From positions 3,286,001 to 3,350,000 of the forward strand of contig NZ_CP010271.1 of assembly GCF_001456355.1 (NCBI RefSeq): a stretch of 64,000 bases of DNA. Reading direction: 5' to 3'. The DNA comes from Mycobacteroides saopaulense. GTDB taxonomy: Bacteria > Actinomycetota > Actinomycetes > Mycobacteriales > Mycobacteriaceae. Below are positions 1 through 8,808 of the stretch, one piece after another. The position numbers were made by a program, and so were the translations under genes. Numbering within the stretch: the stretch's first letter is position 1; every line of letters begins with the position of its first letter. The notes under the pieces were generated by a model. That model made no database searches and was not told where the DNA came from. It saw only the letters and a list, made by a program, of their open reading frames with translations.

Positions 1-101
1 GAACAGGTCTGGTTCGGAATCCTCACGAATTCCTGTAGCCAAGAGTAAAAGGTCGTCTATCGGTTGACAAGTTATTTTTGACCTGCGGCGATACTTCAAA
101 A

Positions 102-119
102 CCAGTTTGTTCGAACTGG
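102..119 (-). terminator. possible weak terminator hairpin after the dienelactone hydrolase gene
   Basis: Read on the minus strand, CCAGTT and AACTGG form a 6-bp stem around a CGAACA loop, and TTTT follows directly. It lies about 30 nt past the stop of the gene ending at 150. The core GTTCGAAC (109-116) is also a perfect 8-bp palindrome, so an operator is an alternative reading. The rest of 1-149 holds no gene that I can support. Confidence 0.35.
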
Positions 120-149
120 CATCTTTTCAGCCGAAATCGACGGACTCCT

Positions 150-974
150 CTACACAGAGGTCAGCAGCCGGGCGCGGAACAAATCCAGTACCTGATCGAG
201 CGCCGCACGCGTCGGTTGGCCGGGTTCATCGATGAGGTGTTCGGTGACCACCGAATGCGGGGGCATCGGCGAGCCGGGACGAGCTGCCTCGCCGGGCAAT
301 TCGATGGCGATGAACCCATCGCCCAGTTCTTCTCTGAGGAACTGGAAACGCTCGGCGGGCACCAGCTTGTCGGTGGTGAAACGCATGCCGATCACCTTGA
401 GCCCGTCATGCTGGCAGCGATGCTTGACCTTCTGCAGGTCCGCCGGCGAGATATCGATGTTGCGCCGCGCCTTCTTGGTGAGCCCGAACGGCAACGAGGG
501 CTGCGACAGCACGGGTGCCAGCAGCCGGTCGTCGGCCGCCATGGCCAGTGCGTAACCACCGGTGAAGCACATACCGATGGCACCCACCCCGGGGCCGCCA
601 TTGCGCTCATGCTCGTTCTGAGCCAAGGCGCGCAGCCACGCCACCACGGGAGAACTCTTTCCTGTGGCCAGCACCGTGAACTCGCGGCTCACACAACCGC
701 GGAACATCGACGACGCCATGTAAGTGCCGGTGCGCAACCAGCCATCGGCCTTGGGATCCACGCTCTGACCCGGATTGCCGAACAGGTGCGGCATCACGGC
801 GGTGCACCCGATGTCGGCCACCTTGCGCGCGAAGTCGGCGACCTTGGGGCTGATTCCTGGCATCTCGGCGATGACGATCACCGCAGGTCCACTGCCCTTT
901 CTCAACACGATCTTGGTATCGCCCTCGTGAGTGAAGGTGCCTGCTTCGAAATCGCGGAGGTCATCGTCGGCCAT
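150..974 (-). CDS. dienelactone hydrolase family protein
   Basis: 274-residue alpha/beta hydrolase of the dienelactone hydrolase family. In this family a cysteine nucleophile in a G-x-C-x-G-G elbow attacks ester or lactone substrates; here it is in GAIGMCFTGGYAL near residue 135. An early EMPGI segment and a late region with Asp and His (TTDKLVP, PPHSVV) match the fold's other catalytic positions. The ATG start at 974 is the only good one, since the protein aligns with the family from its first residues. It is separated from uvrD2 by 56 bp on the same strand. No signal peptide is seen, so it should be cytosolic. The substrate cannot be told from sequence. Confidence 0.85.
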   Translation of the reverse strand: MADDDLRDFEAGTFTHEGDTKIVLRKGSGPAVIVIAEMPGISPKVADFARKVADIGCTAVMPHLFGNPGQSVDPKADGWLRTGTYMASSMFRGCVSREFTVLATGKSSPVVAWLRALAQNEHERNGGPGVGAIGMCFTGGYALAMAADDRLLAPVLSQPSLPFGLTKKARRNIDISPADLQKVKHRCQHDGLKVIGMRFTTDKLVPAERFQFLREELGDGFIAIELPGEAARPGSPMPPHSVVTEHLIDEPGQPTRAALDQVLDLFRARLLTSV

Positions 975-1030
975 GGGGCGAGCCTAGGACGAGTTGACGC
1001 TCGGCGCTAGACACGTGTTGAACAAGGAAT

Positions 1031-3100
1031 CTACGAGGATCGGGCGCGCACCAACCGCAGCACCTCGGGGCCGTACTGCTCCAGCTTGCGGGCTCCTATC
1101 CCCGGGATGGCCACGAGTGCGGCGTCGTCACCGGGAAGCAGTTCGGCGATGGCGATCAGTGTGTTGTCGGTGAAGACCACGAACGCCGGCACCTTCATCT
1201 CCTTGGCCGTCTTGAGACGCCAATCCTTCAGTGCGACAAGAAGTTCCTCGTCGATATCGGAGGGGCAGCTCTCACAGCGCCGCAGCAGTACCGCCGCCGG
1301 TGTGCTCAGCGCCGCGTTACAGATCCGGCACCGCGCACCGCCGCCCCGGCGCCTCGGCGTGGACGCCGCGGGAAGTTGCGCAGTAGGAGCAATTCCGTTG
1401 AGGAATCGCGAATGCTTGCGCGACCTGCGGCCACCGGCCGCCCGGGCGAGTGCCCAACTCAGATTCAGATGCACACGCGCGCGGGTGATCCCGACATAGA
1501 GCAGGCGGCGCTCCTCCTCGACCGGCTCGATATCTCCGGCGCGCGACAAGGCATGCGAGATGGGCAGGGTGCCGTCGGCCAGGCCCACCAGGAACACCGC
1601 ATCCCACTCGAGACCCTTTGCCGCGTGCAGTGAGGCCAGGGTCACGCCCTGCACGGTCGGTGGGTGTCGCGCCTCGGCCCGTACCCGTAGTTCACGAACG
1701 AGCCCCGGCAGGTCCAGCTCCGGCTGACGAGCACACTCTTCCTCGGCGAGTTCGACGAGGGCGCGCAGCGATTCCCACCGCTCACGCGCCTGGGTGCCGT
1801 GCGGCTCTTCTTCAGACAATCCCAACGGTTCCAGGATCTCCCGAACCTGTTGCGGCACCGGTATCTCTGCACTCTCCCGGTCCGCACCGCGCTGCAGAGC
1901 CACCAGCGCCTGACGCACCTCCTGGCGCGTGAAGAACCCTTCACCGCCGCGCACCTGGAACGGTATGCCGGCCTCGGTGAGCGCCTCCTCATACACCTCC
2001 GATTGCGCGTTGATCCGGTACAGCACCGCGACCTCGGATGCCGGAGTTCCGGATTCAATCAGTGCCGCAATCGATTTTGCGACCGATTTGGCCTCTGCGG
2101 CCTCGTCGTCGTGTTCGGAGAACCTGGGGGCCGGCCCCTGCGGCCGCTGGCCGATGAGTTGCAGCTTGCTGCCGGCCACCCTGCCCTGCGCGGCCGCGAT
2201 CAGCCGGTTGGCCAGCGAAACAACTTGCGGGGTCGAGCGATAGTCGCGTTCCAGGCGGACCACTGTGGCGTCCGGGAATCGACGAGAGAACCCGAGCAGA
2301 TATTGCGGGGTGGCTCCGGTGAACGAGTAGATGGTCTGGTTGGCATCACCGACGACCGTCAGGTCGTCGCGGGGACCGAGCCAGGCGTCGAGCACCCGCT
2401 GCTGCAGTGGGGTGACGTCCTGATACTCGTCGACGACGAAACAGCGATAGCGGTCCCGGAATTCGTCGGCGACGGCCGTGGAATTCTCGATGGCGGCCGC
2501 GGTGTGCAACAGCAAGTCGTCGAAATCGAGCAGGGTCGACCCGTCGGGTCTCGCCTTCAGCTTCTCGTAGCTCGCGTAGACCTTGGCGACCTGTTCGGCC
2601 GGAACCGGCGTGTCCCGCGTGAACTGGGCGGCGGCCACCGGGTAGGCCTCCGGACTGATCAAAGACGCCTTGGCCCATTCGATTTCACCGGCGAGATCGC
2701 GCACGGTATCGGTGGTGGTGCTCAGCTTCGCGCGGTTCGCAGCCTGGGCGACCAGCGTGAACTTGCTGTCGATCAGCTCCCAACGGGTATCGCCGACGAG
2801 CTGTGGCCAGAAGTACCGCAGCTGACGCATGCCGGCGGCGTGGAAAGTGACGGCCTGCGCCGATCCGACACCGAGGTCGCGCAGCCGCCCCCGCATCTCC
2901 CCTGCCGCCCGCTGAGTGAAGGTGACCGCCAGGATCTGGCCGGCGGCGACGTGACCCGATTCGACCAAATGCGCGATGCGATGGGTGATGGTGCGCGTCT
3001 TGCCGGTCCCGGCCCCCGCGAGCACGCAGACTGGGCCGCGTGGCGCGGTGACGGCGGCGCGCTGCTCGTCGTCGAGACCATCAAGCAGGGAGCGCGCCAC
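1031..3100 (-). CDS. uvrD2: ATP-dependent DNA helicase UvrD2
   Basis: 689-residue superfamily 1A 3'-5' DNA helicase. Walker A is GAGTGKT near residue 30, motif II is VVDEYQD near 230, and the helicase core ends with [10 protein letters not shown] near 545. A tetracysteine segment follows (CRICNAAL and CESC near residues 600-620), and then an HRDC domain ([12 protein letters not shown] to the end). Helicase plus tetracysteine plus HRDC is the layout of mycobacterial UvrD2, which depends on the cysteine region for unwinding and is essential in M. tuberculosis (known for the family). The start is GTG at 3100, with the family's [10 protein letters not shown] sequence just inside. It is divergent from mrx1 across 91 bp. 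Confidence 0.95.
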   Translation of the reverse strand: MARSLLDGLDDEQRAAVTAPRGPVCVLAGAGTGKTRTITHRIAHLVESGHVAAGQILAVTFTQRAAGEMRGRLRDLGVGSAQAVTFHAAGMRQLRYFWPQLVGDTRWELIDSKFTLVAQAANRAKLSTTTDTVRDLAGEIEWAKASLISPEAYPVAAAQFTRDTPVPAEQVAKVYASYEKLKARPDGSTLLDFDDLLLHTAAAIENSTAVADEFRDRYRCFVVDEYQDVTPLQQRVLDAWLGPRDDLTVVGDANQTIYSFTGATPQYLLGFSRRFPDATVVRLERDYRSTPQVVSLANRLIAAAQGRVAGSKLQLIGQRPQGPAPRFSEHDDEAAEAKSVAKSIAALIESGTPASEVAVLYRINAQSEVYEEALTEAGIPFQVRGGEGFFTRQEVRQALVALQRGADRESAEIPVPQQVREILEPLGLSEEEPHGTQARERWESLRALVELAEEECARQPELDLPGLVRELRVRAEARHPPTVQGVTLASLHAAKGLEWDAVFLVGLADGTLPISHALSRAGDIEPVEEERRLLYVGITRARVHLNLSWALARAAGGRRSRKHSRFLNGIAPTAQLPAASTPRRRGGGARCRICNAALSTPAAVLLRRCESCPSDIDEELLVALKDWRLKTAKEMKVPAFVVFTDNTLIAIAELLPGDDAALVAIPGIGARKLEQYGPEVLRLVRARSS

Positions 3101-3191
3101 CCGGTCATCTTCGCAGCAACTGCCGACAAGGCCCCGCCCCCACCCCGCTGTTGACAGATCTCACACCCCCGAAGGAACACCCCTGCGGGGT

Positions 3192-3464
3192 ATGACGTTG
3201 AATGCCGATGTGACTACAGCGAGCGATTCCGGCCTGATCATGTACTCCACCACCTGGTGCGGCTACTGCCGTCGACTGGAGACGCAGCTGAAGGCCGCCG
3301 ACATCGACTACACCAAGGTCGACATCGAGCAGGATCCGGCCGCGGCCGACTACGTCGCGAACGTCAACGGAGGCAACCAGACGGTGCCGACCGTGAAGTT
3401 CCCGGACGGCAGCGCGCTGACCAATCCGTCGCTGGCCCAGGTGAAGGCCAAACTCGGCGTCTAG
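3192..3464 (+). CDS. mrx1: mycoredoxin-1 (glutaredoxin-like)
   Basis: 90-residue thioredoxin-fold protein with the W-C-G-Y-C active site (TTWCGYCRR) and a cis-proline loop TVPTVKF. Mycoredoxin-1 reduces mycothiol-protein mixed disulfides in the cytosol. The active-site motif, size and place beside uvrD2 match M. tuberculosis Rv3198A. I chose ATG 3192, with GAAGGA 15 nt upstream. An in-frame GTG at 3210 would give 84 residues, the length of the M. tuberculosis protein, so the start is uncertain. A small ACCCC-TGC-GGGGT hairpin (3179-3191) sits between that ribosome site and the ATG. It converges on nudC. Confidence 0.92.
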   Translation: MTLNADVTTASDSGLIMYSTTWCGYCRRLETQLKAADIDYTKVDIEQDPAAADYVANVNGGNQTVPTVKFPDGSALTNPSLAQVKAKLGV

Positions 3465-3475
3465 TCCTGTGGCGT

Positions 3476-4387
3476 CTAGTCCTTGGCGTAGGCCCAGGAT
3501 TCGACGATCTCCCGGGCGATCGAGATCGAGCCCGGGAGCATCAGCCGCGAGTCGGAGGCCGTGGTCCAATCCCCCAGTTCCAGGGCCGCGCGCACCTCGT
3601 CGCGGGTGAACCAGTCCGCCTCGGCGATCTCGCCGTCATTGAACGAGAAGGGCTGCGACGGGTCACCGATCGCGTGGAAACCCAGCATGATCGACCGCGG
3701 GAACGGCCACGGCTGGCTGCCCAGATATTGCACGTCGGTCACCGTGAGGCCGACTTCCTCGGCGATCTCGCGGGCCACGCATGCCTCGAGTGATTCGCCC
3801 GCCTCGACGAATCCGGCCAGCAGCGAGAACATCCGCTCCGGCCAGAACTTCTGACGACCGAGCACCGCACGGTCACCGCCGTCGTGCACCAGACAGATGA
3901 CGGCCGGATCGGTGCGCGGGAACTCTTCCTGCCCGGTCGCCGAGTTCACCCGAACCCAGCCGCCCTTGGCGGGCGTGGTGGGCGATCCGTCGACAGGGCT
4001 ATAGCCGGCGCTGTCATGCCAGGCGAGCATCGCCATCGCGGTGGCCAGCAGCGCCGCACTGGTGTCATCGAACAACTCACCGGAGCGGCGCAGGTCCAGC
4101 AGCGGTGCGCTGTCGTCGTCGAGCTCGGCACGCACGGCCCACACATGGCGACCGCCCTGGATGCGCCCCAGGAACACGGCGTGCGCGGGCGGTCGATCGC
4201 CGGTGCGCACCGCATCCTCCAGAACCACCTGGCCGTCGACGATGTTCACCCGGCCGCGCACGTCCAGGGTGATCAGCCCGGCCTCGGCCCAACCCTTGAT
4301 CAGTTCGTCGGGGTTGGAGCGCAGTTCGTCGGCACGATCCAGCCCGACGCGCGAGAGCAGCGGGACATTGCGAAGACGAAAAGTCAT
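3476..4387 (-). CDS. nudC: NADH pyrophosphatase NudC (Nudix hydrolase)
   Basis: 303-residue Nudix hydrolase that splits NAD(H) into NMN(H) and AMP; the family can also remove NAD caps from RNA. The Nudix box (GFVEAGES through REIAEEVG) lies near residues 195-215, followed by the NudC signature SQPWPFP. The segment before FPRTDPAVI, which carries four zinc-binding cysteines in E. coli NudC, has none of them here. The ATG at 4387 starts one base after the potassium-channel stop (TGACATG), so translation is probably coupled. An upstream in-frame extension to 4525 lies inside the channel gene and was rejected. Confidence 0.93.
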   Translation of the reverse strand: MTFRLRNVPLLSRVGLDRADELRSNPDELIKGWAEAGLITLDVRGRVNIVDGQVVLEDAVRTGDRPPAHAVFLGRIQGGRHVWAVRAELDDDSAPLLDLRRSGELFDDTSAALLATAMAMLAWHDSAGYSPVDGSPTTPAKGGWVRVNSATGQEEFPRTDPAVICLVHDGGDRAVLGRQKFWPERMFSLLAGFVEAGESLEACVAREIAEEVGLTVTDVQYLGSQPWPFPRSIMLGFHAIGDPSQPFSFNDGEIAEADWFTRDEVRAALELGDWTTASDSRLMLPGSISIAREIVESWAYAKD

Positions 4388-4388
4388 G

Positions 4389-5474
4389 TCAAGCCCCGGC
4401 GTTGCGAACGTAGAGCAGACGGTCGGTGGCCTCGATGGAATCGACCTCGGGAGCGTCCACACGGTGCAACGTGCCGTCGCGCACCACACCCAGGACGATG
4501 TCCGAGAGATGCCGCGGTGAGCCACCGACCTCGCTGCGCTCCACCTCGCGTTCGGCGATCGCGAACCCGGCCTCCGGAGTCAACAGATCCTCGATCATCT
4601 CGACGACCCGCGGAGTCGAGGTGGCGATGCCCAGGAGTCGTCCGGCCGTCTCCGAGGAGACCACCACCGAATCGGCGCCCGACTGACGCAGCAGGTGCAC
4701 GTTCTCGGCCTCACGGATCGCGGCAACGATCTTGGCGGTGGGGGCCAGCTCGCGGGCGGTGAGCGTCACCAGCACCGAGGTGTCGTCCCGGTTGGCGGCC
4801 ACGATGATCGACTTGGCGTTCTGGACGCCCGCGAGCCGCAACACGTCCGATTTGGTGGCGCTGCCTCGCACCGTCACCAGGTCTGAGGCGGCCGCGGCAT
4901 CCAGGGCCATCTGGTCTTCATCGACGACCACGATTTCTGCCGGGGCGGCACCGTCGGAAAGCATCGCCTGAACAGCGGTCTTCCCTTTGGTTCCGTATCC
5001 GACGACAACGGTGTGGTTGCGCACGCGGGCCCTCCATCGCTGGATCTTCAGTGCTTGACGCGAACGTTCGGTGAGTGCTTCGACTGTGGTGCCGACCAGA
5101 ACAATCAGGAACAACAGCCGCAGCGGGGTGATCACCAGGATGTTCACCAGCCGCGCGCCTTCGGTGTACGGGGTGATGTCTCCGTATCCGGTCGTCGAGA
5201 GCGAGACGGTGGCGTAGTAGAAGCAATCCAGGAAGCTGAGCGGATCGCTCTCCTCCGGGGTGGACGCGACATCGCGGTAACCGCCGCGGTCGAGGTACAC
5301 CACGATGACGGCGGCGAACAGTGTTCCCACCGCGATGAGGATGCGTTTGCCGATGGCCCGCCACGGGCTGGCCGCGTTTTCGGGGATACGCAGAACACCG
5401 ACCAATGCGTGATCTGGCTGTGCGGTCAACGCCTGGTCAATGCCACGAAACCGCTGGCGGAGCTTACCTGCCAT
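4389..5474 (-). CDS. potassium channel protein with RCK/TrkA-N domain
   Basis: 361-residue ion channel. It has two membrane segments (near residues 45-60 and 112-128) flanking the pore helix and selectivity filter STTGYGD. A cytoplasmic RCK (TrkA-N) domain follows, beginning VVVGYGTKGKTAV, a Rossmann fold that binds nucleotide or ions, and a TrkA-C-like end. The arrangement matches two-TM ligand-gated K+ channels and M. tuberculosis Rv3200c. It is first of a two-gene unit with nudC. The joint presence of an NAD-hydrolysing enzyme and a nucleotide-binding channel domain is conserved in mycobacteria, but a functional link is not shown. The 103 bp upstream (5475-5577) shows nothing distinctive. 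Confidence 0.92.
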   Translation of the reverse strand: MAGKLRQRFRGIDQALTAQPDHALVGVLRIPENAASPWRAIGKRILIAVGTLFAAVIVVYLDRGGYRDVASTPEESDPLSFLDCFYYATVSLSTTGYGDITPYTEGARLVNILVITPLRLLFLIVLVGTTVEALTERSRQALKIQRWRARVRNHTVVVGYGTKGKTAVQAMLSDGAAPAEIVVVDEDQMALDAAAASDLVTVRGSATKSDVLRLAGVQNAKSIIVAANRDDTSVLVTLTARELAPTAKIVAAIREAENVHLLRQSGADSVVVSSETAGRLLGIATSTPRVVEMIEDLLTPEAGFAIAEREVERSEVGGSPRHLSDIVLGVVRDGTLHRVDAPEVDSIEATDRLLYVRNAGA

Positions 5475-5577
5475 ATGCCGATCGCGTCCGAGTCACCGGT
5501 TGCACGGGTGTCAATCTACTCACATGGCGCCCATGATTCGCGTTGGCTGGTGCGATAGCCGAAATGTCGGGCCGATC

Positions 5578-8500
5578 TCAGTCGCGGGTCAACTGCCCGA
5601 GCTCGGTCGCCTGCGGCAGCTCGGGCAGTTCGGCGGGGGCGACCGTGCGGCCCGTGCGCACGTAGTGGAACACCGCATTTACCCGGGCAGGATCGATCCC
5701 CTGCAGCGCGGCCCAGGCGTGCCGGTAGGCGGACAGCTGTAGCGCGGCGGCGTCCATGTCGGGGCCCGACGGCTCGTGACCGGTCTTCCAGTCGACGACA
5801 GTCCAGGTGCCGTCGCCGGATGCGAACACGGCATCGATTCGGCCACGCACGACGGTCCCGGCGACGGAAATCTCGAACGGCACCTCGATCTCTGCGGGGG
5901 TTCGATCCGCCCACTCGGAGTCCAGGAACGCCGATTGCAGGGCAGCCAGATCCTCGGCGTCCTCGTAATCCCCGTAACCATCTCCGGGCAGATCTTCGAA
6001 ATCGATGAGCCGCACCGACCCGTAGTGGCGTTGCACCCAGGAGTGGAAGGCCGTGCCGCGACGCGCTTCCAGGTCCGGGCGAGTGGGGCGCGGGCGCATC
6101 AGGCGACGCACGAGCGCCTGCGGGTCGTGTCGCAGCTCAACCAGGCTGGTCACCGAAAGATGCTGAGGTAAGACCAGTTCCGGTTGACGATGGGCTTGCT
6201 CACGTTCTCGCAGCAGCGCATCGACATCGGCTGCCCACCCCTCGGGATCGTCCTCGTGCTCGCCGGGCGGGGCCGCCGCACCGGCAAGCGCCTCGCGCAC
6301 CATGAGCGCGCCCGCCTCGACATCGTCGCGTCTGCCCGCGAGCGGGTCGGCGGGCCATTGCGCTTCCACGGTGTGGTCGAGCATGGGGTTGCGTTCACCG
6401 GCCGCGGGCGCGGGAGCCCACAGCTCGACAGTCCCACACGCAATGCCTTCGGTAGCCGCGGCCTCGATGACATCGCGCAGCTCGATCAGAAAGTCGGATG
6501 GCCCCTTGGGTTTGAGACCGGTCTGGCCCCAATGGTGGCCCGAAACGAAAAGCTTTTCGGCCGAGCGGGTTACCGCCACATACAGCAGACGGCGTTCCTC
6601 ATCGATGCGGCGGGTGGCCAGGCTGTCCTTGTGCCGCGCGATGGCATCGGAGAGCTGCTTGCGGTTCGTGATGCCCTCAGTGTTCAGCTGCGGAACCCCG
6701 AAATGATCGCCCTGGGTCGCGCGATCGCCACGCACCAGCGGCGGCAGCTCGGTGGCGCTGGTCAGCCACGTCGGCGCGGCCACACCCGACGGAAACACCC
6801 CGGCGCTCAGATGAGGCACGGCGACCACATCCCATTCCAGCCCCTTGGCCGAGTGCACGGTCAAGATCTGCACCCGCCCCGGACTTGTCGCCACTTCCAC
6901 AGGCGCAAGGCCTTTTTCGATCTCCCACGCCGCATCCAGGTACTGCAGAAACGCCGAGACCACCCCCACCGGGTCGCTCTGGTCGGCAGCGTCCGCGAAT
7001 CCGGCGGCCACATCGGTGAAGGCCCGCAACTGGTCCAGGCCGTCCGTGCGCCGTCCGGCGACAAGCTCGACGTCAAGTGCCAACACTCGCTGCACCTCGG
7101 CGATCAGATCGGTGAGCGGCATACCGAGCCGACCACGCAATGCGGACAGCTCCCGGCGCAGTGCAGACAGGCGTGTCCAGCCCTGCGGCGAATACTCGTC
7201 GGGTGCACCGGGATCGCTGATGGCATCGGCCAGGCACGGAATGTCGGCTTCTTCCCCCAAGCCCTCGTCGATAGCCGCGGAGCCGCCGCGACCGAATGCC
7301 GTCGCGCGCCGCCACAGCACCGCCAGATCATGCGCGCCCAGGCGCCACCGCGGCCCGGTCAATACCCGCAACGCGGCGGGACCTGCCGTCGGGTCCGCGA
7401 CGAGGCGCAGCATCGCCACGGTATCGGCGACCTCCGGCAAGCCCAGCAGGCCCGTCAGTCCGACCACTTCGACCGGAACACCGCGCGCGGCAAGAGCCTC
7501 CGCCATGGGGGCCGCATCGCTGTTGCGCCTGACCAGCACCGCAGAAGACGCTGGGCGATTTCCGTCACGGCGCGCGTCTTCGTATACCGAAGCCAATTGC
7601 GCTGCGACCCATTCGCGTTCGGCAGCGATGTCACCGAGCAATGCACAGGCGATGTGCCCCGGCACAGCATCCGGCCTGGGGCGCAGGGGCCGCACCGCCA
7701 CCGAACGCCGGCGGGCCTCCTCCGACACGGCGTTGGCCAGGTGCAGGGCCTCGGGTGGGTTACGCCAGCTGGTACGCAGTTCCCTTGTCGGCGCCGGTGA
7801 TCCGTCCGGGAGCGGAAAGTCGGTGGTGAACCGGGGCAGATTGGTCGCCGATGCACCGCGCCAACCGTAGATGGATTGGATGGGGTCGCCGACCGCGGTC
7901 AAGGCCAGCTCGGGATCGATGCCTCGCCCGAACAACGATGACAACAAGATGCGTTGGGCGTGACCGGTGTCCTGGTACTCGTCGAGCAGCACCACCCGAT
8001 AGCGATCGCGCTGCGTCTGCCCGACAACGGGGTGGTCGGCGGCCAGGCGCGCCGACAGCGACATCTGCGCTCCGAAATCGAGGACGCCGCGAGCGCGCAT
8101 CAGTCGAATCAACTGCTCCACGATCACCACGAGCTGTGTTCGCTCCCTCTGCGTTTCGACCAGCCGTAACAGCCAGGCGCTGGGCTGGCCCCCGCGCTGA
8201 TGGGGACCGGGAGGCAGGGTGTGAATCAGCTGCTCCAACTCACCGTGCGAGGACAGCAGGTCGGCGGTGTCCACCAGGTGTTCGGACAGCTGGCCGGCCA
8301 GTGCCAATACCTGAGCGGTGACGGCCCCGGGTGTCTTCTCGGTGTCCAGATCACCGTCAAAATCACAGACCAGCCGGAAAGCCATCTGCCACAGCTGCGT
8401 TTCGGTCAGCAGCCGTGCGTTGGGTTCGATGGGCAACAGCAGGCCGTGCTCGCGCAGCAATGTTCCGGCGTAAGCGTGATAAGTCGCAATGACGGGATCG

Positions 8501-8808
8501 GGCTCATCGGCACCAACGGGGCCCAAGATCCCACTTCCGGCGAGGCGCGCCAGCCGCGACCGGACACGGCGCAACAACTGGCTCGCGGCCTTGCGGGTGA
8601 AGGTCAGTCCGAGCACCTGGCCGGGCGTGGCATATCCGTTGGCCACCAGCCACACCACCCGGGCGGCCATGGTCTCGGTCTTACCCGCACCGGCACCAGC
8701 GATCACCACCATCGGCCCCGGCGGCGCACCGATGACGGCAGCCTGCTCATCGGTGGGCTCGAAAAGCCCTAACACCCTAGATAATTCGGCCGGAGAGTAA
8801 GTACTCAT
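5578..8808 (-). CDS. adnB: AdnB subunit of the AdnAB helicase-nuclease
   Basis: 1076-residue fusion of a UvrD-type motor and a RecB-type nuclease. Walker A is GAGAGKTETM near residue 45, motif II VLLDEYQDTG near 280, and motif VI LLYVAVTRS near 740. The nuclease has VVDWKTG near residue 1020, preceded by RGRIDAVF, and QLSAYRHAW after it. AdnAB resects double-strand breaks in mycobacteria; AdnB is the lead motor (known). The ATG at 8808 overlaps the adnA stop (ATGA). An in-frame extension of 22 residues reads back into adnA and was dropped. No iron-sulfur cysteine set is visible in this subunit's nuclease, as expected for AdnB. Confidence 0.95.
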   Translation of the reverse strand: MSTYSPAELSRVLGLFEPTDEQAAVIGAPPGPMVVIAGAGAGKTETMAARVVWLVANGYATPGQVLGLTFTRKAASQLLRRVRSRLARLAGSGILGPVGADEPDPVIATYHAYAGTLLREHGLLLPIEPNARLLTETQLWQMAFRLVCDFDGDLDTEKTPGAVTAQVLALAGQLSEHLVDTADLLSSHGELEQLIHTLPPGPHQRGGQPSAWLLRLVETQRERTQLVVIVEQLIRLMRARGVLDFGAQMSLSARLAADHPVVGQTQRDRYRVVLLDEYQDTGHAQRILLSSLFGRGIDPELALTAVGDPIQSIYGWRGASATNLPRFTTDFPLPDGSPAPTRELRTSWRNPPEALHLANAVSEEARRRSVAVRPLRPRPDAVPGHIACALLGDIAAEREWVAAQLASVYEDARRDGNRPASSAVLVRRNSDAAPMAEALAARGVPVEVVGLTGLLGLPEVADTVAMLRLVADPTAGPAALRVLTGPRWRLGAHDLAVLWRRATAFGRGGSAAIDEGLGEEADIPCLADAISDPGAPDEYSPQGWTRLSALRRELSALRGRLGMPLTDLIAEVQRVLALDVELVAGRRTDGLDQLRAFTDVAAGFADAADQSDPVGVVSAFLQYLDAAWEIEKGLAPVEVATSPGRVQILTVHSAKGLEWDVVAVPHLSAGVFPSGVAAPTWLTSATELPPLVRGDRATQGDHFGVPQLNTEGITNRKQLSDAIARHKDSLATRRIDEERRLLYVAVTRSAEKLFVSGHHWGQTGLKPKGPSDFLIELRDVIEAAATEGIACGTVELWAPAPAAGERNPMLDHTVEAQWPADPLAGRRDDVEAGALMVREALAGAAAPPGEHEDDPEGWAADVDALLREREQAHRQPELVLPQHLSVTSLVELRHDPQALVRRLMRPRPTRPDLEARRGTAFHSWVQRHYGSVRLIDFEDLPGDGYGDYEDAEDLAALQSAFLDSEWADRTPAEIEVPFEISVAGTVVRGRIDAVFASGDGTWTVVDWKTGHEPSGPDMDAAALQLSAYRHAWAALQGIDPARVNAVFHYVRTGRTVAPAELPELPQATELGQLTRD

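Noticed and set aside
78..1010. 310-codon open frame on the plus strand
   Set aside because: It lies antisense to the dienelactone hydrolase gene, has no family motif, and is Arg/His-rich as expected for a frame opposite a high-GC gene.
1799..3154. 451-codon open frame on the plus strand
   Set aside because: Antisense to uvrD2, with no recognisable domain or ribosome site; typical of high-GC antisense frames.
6184..7870. Long plus-strand frames of 538 and 341 codons
   Set aside because: Both lie opposite adnB, which has full motor and nuclease motifs; the plus-strand products are Arg/Gly/His-rich without domains.
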